Assembly: GCA_037962975.1 (NCBI GenBank)
Contig: CM075670.1
Location: 148,246,501 to 148,310,500 of the forward strand
DNA length: 64,000 nt
Reading direction: 5' to 3'
DNA from: Clitoria ternatea
Lineage: Eukaryota > Streptophyta > Magnoliopsida > Fabales > Fabaceae
In this document: positions 56,322-64,000 of the stretch, piece by piece
How the letters are laid out: the number at the start of each line of letters is the position of its first letter
How positions within the stretch are numbered: the first letter of the stretch is position 1
Notes under the pieces: model-generated
Told to the model about the DNA's origin: nothing
The model's input: only the letters and a program-made list of their open reading frames with translations
Databases searched by the model: none
Position numbers and translations under genes: made by a program

Positions 56322-57905
56322 TTAGAGTCTTTCCTGCTCAGATTCAGGCACACATCTCCTGATAATTTCTTCTACTCCTATCTTATAAAGAAATAGATCA
56401 TCCCAAAGAAAGGTTTTACTGTCATGAAAGAATTTTTTCTTTATTTGGGATGTCCAACCTTCAGGTACCATAGAGGCACTTTTAAAGTTGGCCATATCAG
56501 CATACCATGGCCCTGTGATAATTGCCATCAGCCTCTCATCTAGAAATTCCTCTTTAATCAAAATGGAATCGGATTCACCTTCCAGATGAGAAAGTTGATC
56601 AGCCACTGAGTTCTCTACTCCCTTTTTATCTCTTATTTCTAAATCAAACTCTTGGAGCAATAGAACCCATCTAATCAATCTTGGCTTTGATTCTTTTTTA
56701 GCTAGCAAGTACTTAATTGCTGAATGATCTGTATACACAATGACCTTAGCACCAATCAAGTAAGCTCTGAATTTATCAAATGCATACACCACAACAAGCA
56801 TTTCTTTTTCAGTAGTGGTGTAATTTATTTGATTCTCATTTAATACTTTGCTAGCATAATAAATGACATGTGTTAATTTTTCTTTCTTTTGTCCTAGCAC
56901 AGCTCCTACAGCAAAATCACTTGCACCACACATTAATTCAAATGGTAAAGACCAATCAGGTGTTGTAAGGATTGGAGCTGTTACTAATCTTTGTTTCAGA
57001 TTTTCAAAAGCCTTGACACATTTTTCATAAAAAACAAAAGCATGATCTTTCACAAGTAAATCAGTCAAAGGCTTAGCTATTTTCAAAAAATCCTTAATAA
57101 ATCTCCTATAAAAGCCAGCACATCCTAAGAAATTCCTCACTCCTTTCACATTGATTGGAGGAGGAAGTTTTTCAATGATATCGATCTTGGCTCTATCTAC
57201 CTGAATGCCCTCAGCAGAGATTTTATGGCCAAGGACTATCCCTCCTTTAACCATAAAATGACATTTTTCTCAGTTAAGGGCAAGATTAGTCTCCTGACAT
57301 CTCACCAGCACCTTAGATAGGTTGCTGAGGCATATATCGAAACTATTTCCAAACATAGAGAAGTTATCCATGAACACTTCAATGAACTTCTCTACCATGT
57401 TCCCAAAGATTGCCAGCATACACCTTTGAAAGGTTGCCGGTGCATTGCACAAACCAAAAGGCATGCACCTATATGCAAAAATTCCATAAGGATAGGTGAA
57501 AGCTGTCTTCTCTTGATCTTTTGGATCAACCACAATTGGGTTGTAACCAGAATACCCATCAAGGAAGCAGTAATAGTCATGACCTGATAGCCTCTCAAGC
57601 ATTTGATCTACAAATGGTAAAGGAAAGTGGTCTTTTCTAGTAGAGTCATTAAGCCTTCTATAATCTATGCATATCCTCCACCCTGTAGTTGGTCTAGTGG
57701 CAATAACTTCACCTTTTTCATTTTTAACAGTGGTCATCCCTCTTTTCTTAGGCACCACTTGGACTGGACTAATCCAAGCGCTGTCCGAGATAGGATAGAT
57801 AATTCTTACATCAAGAAGTTTAACCACCTCTTTCCTTATAGCTTCTTTCATTATGGGGTTTAATCTTCTTTGTGGCTGAACAACAGGGGAATAGTTATCC
57901 TCCAT
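56322..57905 (-). pseudogene. pol (RT-RH): Element F reverse transcriptase and RNase H
   Basis: One frame runs from YSPVVQPQRRLNP through RICIDYRRLNDSTRKDHFPLPF, YCFLDGYSGYN, FGLCNAPATFQRCM, the active-site box VFMDNFS, NFLGCAGFYRRFIKDF, RNase H (FELMCGASDFAVGAVLGQ, TDHSAIKYLL) and the connection. A stop at 57270-57272 replaces a Trp. The second Asp of the polymerase box reads Asn, and the first RNase H acidic position reads Gly. The N-terminus is joined to the protease by a frameshift near 57900. Confidence 0.93.
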
Positions 57906-59058
57906 GAAAATTTTTATGCATACAGAATGATCGACTAATTCCCTTTAAATCAGCAATGTTCCAACCAATAGCACATTCATGTTTTCTTAAAACCCCTATC
58001 AATTTTTCTACATCCTCATCTTTTAAATCAGCATTAATGATTACAAGATGTGATTCATTATCTCCTAAGAAAATATATTTCAAATGAGAAGGAAAATGTT
58101 TTAAATCATGTTTTTCTTTAAACACTTCCTTACCTTTCTCAAGTTCAGTATTATTCAACTTTTCTTTGTTTTTATTTTCAAAATCACCTACTTCACACAC
58201 TTCAAGTAGGTTCAGTAATTCATTATGTGAGTCATTTAACTCCTCAGTCTCAGAGTCAAAATCATCCTCCAAAAAGGCTTGTAAAACCTCTTCTTCAGTC
58301 TTTAATAGCATAGGAGTCTTATAACTTTTAATTTCTTCAATCATAAAACAATCCATCTTCTCAGTTGGATGTTTCATAGCATTGAAAACATTAAAAGTTA
58401 CTTGCTCCTCTTGAACTCTCAGCATGAGTTCCCCCTTCTCTACATCAATTAAAGCTCTACCTGTAGCTAAGAAGGGTCTCCCTAAAATTAGAGGAATTTC
58501 TCTATCAGCTTCCATATCCAAAACTATAAAATCTGCTGGGAAGATGAACTTATCTACCTTAACTAACAGATCTTCCAGCATCCCATGAGGATATTTGATA
58601 GACCTATCAGCCAATTGCAAAGACATGCGAGTTAGTTACAAGTCATTAATTCCTAACTTCTTCATTAAAGATAAAGGCATCAAGTTTATGCTAGCTCCTA
58701 GATCACATAAAGCACTTCCTACATGAAAATCCCCTATTGCACAAGGTATTGTAAAAGATCCAGGATCTTCTAGCTTTTGAGGGAGTTTCTTTTGAATAAT
58801 TGCACTACACTCTTGAGTGAGAGCAATCATCTCATCTCCCTTAAGCTTTCTCTTCCTAGACAGAAGTTCTTTTAAAAATTTAGCATATGAAGGCATCTCT
58901 TGCAATGCCTCAGCAAAAGGAATATTTATGTGAAGCTTTTTAAACACATCCAAGAACTTAGAAAACTTTTGCTCCTCTATTTGTTTTTTAAATCTATGAG
59001 GAAATGGAACATTCTTTAATTTTTCAGGAGTTAGCTTAGAAGCTTCCTCCAAGATCAA
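57895..59058 (-). pseudogene. pro: Element F aspartic protease region
   Basis: One frame carries one stop (58636-58638). The lead-in (FKKQIEEQKFSKFLDVFKKLHINIPFAEALQEMPSYAKFLKE) is followed by FTIPCAIGDFHVGSALCDLGASINLMPLSLMKKLG with its catalytic Asp. Then come LQLADRSIKYPHGMLEDLLVKVDKFIFPADFIVLDM and PLILGRPFLATGRALIDVE. The 3' part passes towards the RT. Confidence 0.9.
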
Positions 59059-59279
59059 ATCAATCTTTTTCTTTTTCTTTTGATGAACTTGTTTTTCTTT
59101 AACTTGATTTTCTTTTTCTGCTTCTGTTTCTACTTCATTTTCAATTCTATTATTATGTTGCTCATTTTCCTGCTCTATTTCTTTGGTTGTTTCTTTTTCT
59201 AAGCTTACTTCATGACTTGGAGGTGGGAGAAGAATTTTCTCACTCCTAGTAGTTATTGCCTTGCAATATTCCCTTGGAT
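59059..59279 (-). other. Element F Gag-protease linker
   Basis: An A/G-rich coding-strand stretch that would give a Lys/Glu/Gln-rich linker, equivalent to those in B and C. It is broken by stops or frame changes. Confidence 0.6.
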
Positions 59280-60555
59280 TTACCTCAGTATCTCCAGGAA
59301 ATTGCCTGATTGTCTCTCAGCTAATTGTTTTGACAGCTGTCTAACCTGATTTTCTAAATTTCTAATGGACGCTTCTTGATTTTTAAAGTTGGCCTGAATG
59401 AACTGAGACAACACATTCTCAAGTTCAGACTTTTCTTTAGAAGGAGGGGATTGTTGTGGTCCATTTATAGTTTGATTTTGTGGCATATTTTGATTCAAAT
59501 GTGGACCTTTCTGCCATGAAAAATTAGGGTGATTCCTATAGTTAGGATTAAAGGAATTAGAGGGATAATTCCTTAGAAATTGTTGCTGCCCCATATAATT
59601 CACTTGCTCATCAGTCACATTTGGATCACACATGCCATTTTCGTGGTCTCCACCATAAAAATCACAGCTTATCATACAAACTTTACTAGGCTTTTGAAGT
59701 TTTGAAATCTGTACACTTAATTTCTCTAAGGCCTGAGTCATCAATTTACTTTGAGCTAAATAAGCATCTTGTGCTTCCAATTCTAGTATCCCTCTCTTAG
59801 GGATTTGGCTCCTTTCACTAACTAGATATTCATTAGAAGCCATGACATTAATCAACTCTATAGCTTCTTCTACAGTTTTAGTAGTCAATGAACCTCCAGT
59901 TGAGGCATCAATCAAGACCCTAGTAGTTGGTCTCACACCATTATAGAATATAGTAACTTGCTGCACATCAGGAATCCTATGGTGAGGACATTTTCTTAAA
60001 CTCTCTTTATACCTATCCCATGCTTCAATTAGAGAGTCACCTTTTCTTTGTTTGAAACAAGTGATTTCAGTGCGCAACTTAGCATACTTAGAAGGAGGGA
60101 AATACTTAATCAAAAATTTTCTTTGTAAATCCTCCCAAGTAGAGATACTACCTCTTGGTTAGCTCTACAACCAGGCTTTTGCTCCTTAGAGAAAAAGGAA
60201 ATAATCCTAGTCTTATTGCCTCGTCTAGGACTCCATTTATTTTCACGGTATCATAGATTTGGAGGAAGGTTGCTAGATGCAGATTTGGATCTTCAACCTC
60301 ACTTCCTCCAAATTGATCATTTCTAACGAACTGTAGCAAAGCCGGTTTAAGTTCAAAGTTATTGGCTGCAATTGGAGGCCTAAGTATGCTAGATTGCGAT
60401 CCTTCTTCGTTAGGCCTAGAGTAGTCACCTAGTGTAACTCTCCTCTATTCCATTTCTTATTGTTCTTTTTGCTTTTTCTCCTCTCTAAGCTTACGTTCTA
60501 ACAAATCAACATCAGGATCAAAGAAGAAAGGCTCTCCTCTGTTCCTTAACTGCAT
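59280..60555 (-). pseudogene. gag: Element F Gag (Athila type)
   Basis: The likely start is MQLRNRGEPFFFDPDVD at 60555, as in other Athila Gags. Two early stops follow (..KEQ*EME*RRVTLG). The frame 60339-60148 holds LLQFVRNDQFGG..FPFSLRS. After a break near 60130 the frame 60113-59280 holds KYFPPSKYAKLRTEITCFKQ.., ESLRKCPHHRIPDVQQVTIFYNGV and the zinc knuckle CDFYGGDHENGMC, whose second Cys is Tyr. A C-terminal NQVRQLSKQLAER coiled-coil-like segment follows. Confidence 0.9.
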
Positions 60556-60732
60556 ACACCAAATATTTCACACAACAGAATTAAAGCTACTGCTAACCAA
60601 ACACTACAATTATACAAAACGAAATTCAACTACTGCTATACTAAAAATGAAGATTAAATTGCTAATGAATGCAAAAACAAAATTAAACGGTTCCGTCTAG
60701 TACCGGTCCAAGGATTGTTGATATTACTCAAC

Positions 60733-60752
60733 AATCCCCGGCAATGGTGCCA
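60733..60752 (-). promoter_or_regulatory. Primer binding site, tRNA-Asp type (element F)
   Basis: Minus strand TGGCACCATTGCCGGGGATT lies six bases inside the 5' LTR end. It differs from the element C site at a few places. Confidence 0.85.
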
Positions 60753-60758
60753 TTAACT

Positions 60759-62237
60759 TGATGCATAAATCCTGATGGATTATATTCTTTGGCAAGTGCA
60801 CCAATCGTTAAATTTGTAATATATTTGATCGTTCCCATAGGGATTGCGGTAACTACCTCAATCTTAGACTAGTACAAGCTGAACCAACGCAATGCAGATA
60901 GAATTCATTCTGTTTTTGTTGTTTTTATACTTTCTATGTTTTTGTGTTTTCAGAAGCAGTACAAAATATGAAATATGATTAATGGAAGATAGGTTAGGAT
61001 TGCTTCAACTTACAATTTCATCAAGAAACATGCAATTAAGGTTCAATCAAGCTTCAGACTCATGAGGACAATTCACAGATGGTTAATCCCTAATTCCTTA
61101 GGTAACTAACACTAATTCCTAAGCATTAAACCCTAATCCCTTAGGTGCTTAATTAACAGAGAAATCTAATGCGAAATTGAGGGTTGAACCCTAACTATTC
61201 ACCTAATTACTAGGCCTGAATTAGTTAGGAAGCTAGAAGCTACCTAAGCCTCAACCATGATTCCTCACTGGTGAGTTTCTTCATCAGATCTAGATTTATT
61301 AATCCAGCAAAGTAGATCCACTCCTCAGCTTGTTCTCCTCATGATTTAGAAGTTGACTTCCTCAATACACTTTCAAGAATTCTTTGCAAACCTTCGCAAT
61401 CCCAACCCTAGGGATTTAGAAACCCATGGACATGGATTCTGTCGAAGGAATGTAGAGAGACATGGATAAGAAAGAAGAGAGATTAGAAATGAGCAAATGA
61501 ATCGTGTTATCTTCTATAGTCTGCTTCCCCACATACTTTATAGAGTATGTGCAAGTATATATATACAACTAACTAACTAGCTTAATTAATTACAAAGAAG
61601 ACTTAATTAATAATTAAACTAACTAAACTAATTACCTAATTACAAATAAATAAATAATTACAACTTGATACTTAAATTATTAATGTACAGCAGCAACACG
61701 TCAGAAACGGTGCAGAGCTTCTTTTAGAGGGAAAAATAACTAACTGCACAACAAAATCATGCTTGAGCGTGATGTACTCGTGCTTGAGCGAGCTCGAAAT
61801 ATGCACTGCACTATAGGAGTTCATGCTTGAGCGTGATGAAGAAGCTTGAGCGTGAGCTTGCTCGCTTGAGCGAGGTCGTGCTTTCCTTTCTTTCTTTCCA
61901 CGTACTTTGCATGGATCTCTCGCTTGAGCTTGCAGCCTTCAAGCTTGAGTGTGAACTGCTCTTTACTGCACCTGCACATGCAAACAAATAATTTCCTGGC
62001 GTTCGTACGCTGGCTGTCCAGTGTTTGTACGCTGGATTAGTGAATTTATAAATAACCAAAATTCCTTAACTAATTATTGTTTTTAATCATTTTCTTACAT
62101 AAATTAAACGCTTTTGAAATGAATAAATAAAATAAGAATTATTGACAATTTATTAAATAATAAAGCCAAACTAAACAAAATTTAATGGATTGAGTTAAAT
62201 AAAAGATGCCATAATAAAGTCTTTTCAAGACTTATCA
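60759..62237 (-). mobile_element. Element F 5' LTR
   Basis: This is the right copy, very similar to 49366-50865, with TATA-like sequence at 61556-61565 and the same palindromes near 61760-61960. A small internal deletion near 61470 removes part of a GA-rich stretch present in the other LTR. Confidence 0.93.
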
Positions 62238-62926
62238 GTAAGTTCCTTTCTTTTTCTTTTCAACTTTCTTTTTTCAATTCTTAGAATGCATGTGGTTAGG
62301 TTAGATAGGACATTAGAGACCCTTAGCAATGGATTAAATTGTTGTTGTTGTTTTTGATTGGGAATGAGGGGTTGCTGCTACACAACCCTGAATTTTGAAG
62401 ATTCTAAAACTGCACCCTCACACGTAGCGTCACCTTGACGCGTAGCAAGAGGAAACAGGTTTGGCGCTATGTGTCAAGCCTCTATTTTCAAAATTTTATT
62501 TTTTGTATTTTTGTTTCTTTTTCTAGTTATAATTTTTAATTTTTACTGTGTGTTTTATATTTAATGTTTTTTAGTTAGAATTTAATTTTTGTATGTTGGA
62601 TTTTATTTTTAATAAAAAATGTGTTTTGTTTACATTTTAATTTTAATGCTAGATTTTATTTTTGTTTCTTTTATGTGTTTTAATTTTTATTTTAATTTTT
62701 AGTAATAATATATGTTTTATTTCTAATTTTTAGGCTTTTAATTTTCATTTTGTAAGGTGTGCATTTTAATTTTTGTATATTATTTTTTCTAGGATTTCTA
62801 ACTTGTTTCTATGAATGCTTGTTTTCTAATTTTAAAATATATGTATGTTAGTTGTATAAAATATGTTCTTATATGCATATTTGATTATTTAAAGTGTATT
62901 GTTCTAATTTTAAAATTTTCTTGCAG
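62238..62926 (+). other. Element B spacer, right part; probable intron before its extra ORF
   Basis: It opens with GTAAGTTCC (donor) and ends TTTTCTTGCAG (acceptor) exactly before an ATG at 62927, giving 689 bp. This mirrors the 758-bp intron of element C. It carries an ACNCGTAGC pair at 62420/62438 (18 bp). The rest is T-rich. Confidence 0.6.
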
Positions 62927-63195
62927 ATGACACTGAAGAAATCCATTCCTGCTTCCAGTCTAAAGAGGAGGACTGACACTACCTCCTCTAAGGACCCAGA
63001 GATAAAGATAGAGGAGGAGTACTTGGACCTAGGGATGTCACCAGGTTCAAGACAGATGCGAAGTGGGCTAGATTTCACCAGCTCAAGGGCTACAGATTGA
63101 TCTGGGAGAGAGTACATGACCTGGGAACTACTGATTACCCTGAGTTGCAGGATTAGATGTAGAAGGAGAATGATTGAAGGCCATATTTATTTTCT
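62927..63195 (+). pseudogene. Element B extra ORF remnant
   Basis: It starts MTLKKSIPASSLKRR and, after a one-base shift, continues with residues matching element C (TDAKWARFHQ-like, IWERVHDLGTTDYPELQD). Stops follow at about 63153, and only a trace (RPYLFS) of the next segment remains. The last about 340 codons of the element C protein are missing, so this is a deletion remnant. Confidence 0.8.
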
Positions 63196-64000
63196 ACATC
63201 TTATATGAATGTTTTTATATTCATAGTATTACATTAATTTACTTTGGTACTTTATGATTTTAGTTATTTAGTTTGGTATTTTTATTTTTGTGTGGTATGA
63301 TATTTTATTTTGCGTGATATTTTTATTGGTGTGATTTTCTTAATTAAAAATAAAAAATAAGTGTGATTTTTTTAAATAAAATAAATCAAATTTTTGTCAA
63401 AATTTGAAAAGTTTACAGCTTGAAGTTTTGCATAATAAGCCATTTTAAATAATCAAATATTGATTCTTATGCAACTAAGGCATTTTTATAAAACAAATTA
63501 CAATAATTTTTTAAATAACCAACATAATTTCGAAAACCCTACGAGATGAAAGTTCTTTAAACACTTTGAGGGTATCAATATAATTTCTTTCAAATTGATT
63601 TTGCTTAATTCTTTGATTTGTGTTTTCGTACAGAGATTCGAGATCATGATCAAGGCAAGTTATGGATAAACACATGAGCTAGGGCCAAAATGCTTACCAT
63701 GGTAAGCAGTATTTATCCCTTGATAGCCAATTTTGAGCCTTAAAAGTATTTTCTTTGACACCCCTCAACAATAAATATTTTCAACCATTCCCTCTCATTT
63801 GATTAAGTAAAAGAACATTACAATAAAAAGGAAAATTCTTTTGAAGTATTCTTACAAAAGGGGGAGCAAAATTATGAACTTAAGTTCTTTTTATAAAAAT
63901 TATATTAGTCAAGCATATATATGAAAAATAAAAGTAAAAAGAAAAAGAAAGAAACATATATGCAAATTCAGAAAAAGAAATAAAAGAACTAAGTTGGCAG
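63196..64000 (+). mobile_element. Element B 3' non-coding tail (continues past the window)
   Basis: AT-rich sequence homologous to element C 26840-27300: ..CTTACCATGGTAAGC.., AGCCAATTTTGAGCCTTAAAA. The last bases, AACTAAGTTGGCAG, align with the inner polypurine tract of C. B's 3' LTR should begin some 500 bp beyond the window. Confidence 0.75.

Larger units (their letters stand above)
49366..62237 (-). mobile_element. Element F: nearly complete Athila-like LTR retrotransposon, 12872 bp
   Basis: LTRs of 1500 and 1479 bp with TGATGCATAA..TTATCA ends are flanked by the perfect duplication GTAAG (49361-49365 and 62238-62242). On the minus strand the order is 5' LTR, PBS, gag, protease, RT, RNase H, integrase, a long palindrome array, a promoter-like unit with an extra ORF, 3' non-coding region, 3' LTR. 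All domains are present, but each has stops or changed catalytic residues, so this copy is inactive. It belongs to a different subfamily from B and C: PBS and order are shared, while LTR and Gag sequences are clearly diverged. Confidence 0.95.

Noticed and set aside
49366..62237. Element F as an endogenous pararetrovirus
   Set aside because: It has LTRs, a PBS, a target duplication and an integrase, which place it with Ty3-gypsy retrotransposons. No movement-protein-like region is seen.

Overview
This window is plant nuclear DNA made of transposable elements nested inside one another. I see no intact host gene, no rRNA or tRNA gene and no CRISPR array. The retroelement lineages point to a dicot and most likely a legume. 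Three are Athila/Calypso/Cyclops-like Ty3-gypsy elements with a tRNA-Asp type primer site, and the others are long-LTR elements primed by initiator tRNA-Met. The legume assignment is inference from family resemblance.

Layout. Element A (1-7252) is a long-LTR retrotransposon, cut at the window start. Its LTRs flank an interior of only 238 bp. Element B (7253 to beyond 64000) is an old plus-strand Athila-like element and hosts everything that follows. It survives in pieces at 7253-7445, 17254-21996, 34558-36253, 48644-49365 and 62238-64000. Five later events hit it. (1) A 9.8 kb CACTA transposon (7446-17253, TSD TTA) landed 10 bp downstream of the TATA box in B's 5' LTR. (2) Element D, a 3.3 kb solo LTR (21997-34557, TSD GAATC), landed between reverse transcriptase and RNase H. 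(3) Element C, an Athila-like element on the minus strand (24754-33993, TSD ATACA), landed inside D. (4) Element E, a LARD-like element on the minus strand (36254-48643) with 4.9 kb LTRs and a non-coding interior, landed just after the integrase. (5) Element F, a nearly complete Athila-like element on the minus strand (49366-62237, TSD GTAAG), landed in B's 3' spacer.

Coding content. The CACTA element carries a TNP2-type transposase (one frameshift, one stop). It also carries a 13-exon second gene that joins a TnpA/Transposase_24-like region to a Ulp1-type cysteine protease, and a captured antisense fragment of a LOB-domain (LBD) transcription factor gene. B and F carry gag, protease, RT, RNase H, integrase and a further ORF, all with nonsense mutations. 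C keeps gag, protease and the extra ORF but has cleanly lost RT, RNase H and integrase. The extra ORF is about 434 codons in both C and F, with a basic start and an acidic tail. In each element it sits behind what looks like its own leader exon and intron.

Most unusual signal. LTR families of different origin carry clusters of short palindromes arranged in pairs at nearly fixed spacing. The unit is ACGCGTAGC-type at 17-18 bp in B and C, GCTYRAGC at 20-21 bp in D and F (15 of 15 pairs in F's internal array), and TAATCGATTA at 21-22 bp in E, where pairs recur every 52 bp. The sequence between the palindromes is not conserved. D and E also carry small hairpins whose stems vary in a compensated way. 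I know of no named feature that explains this.
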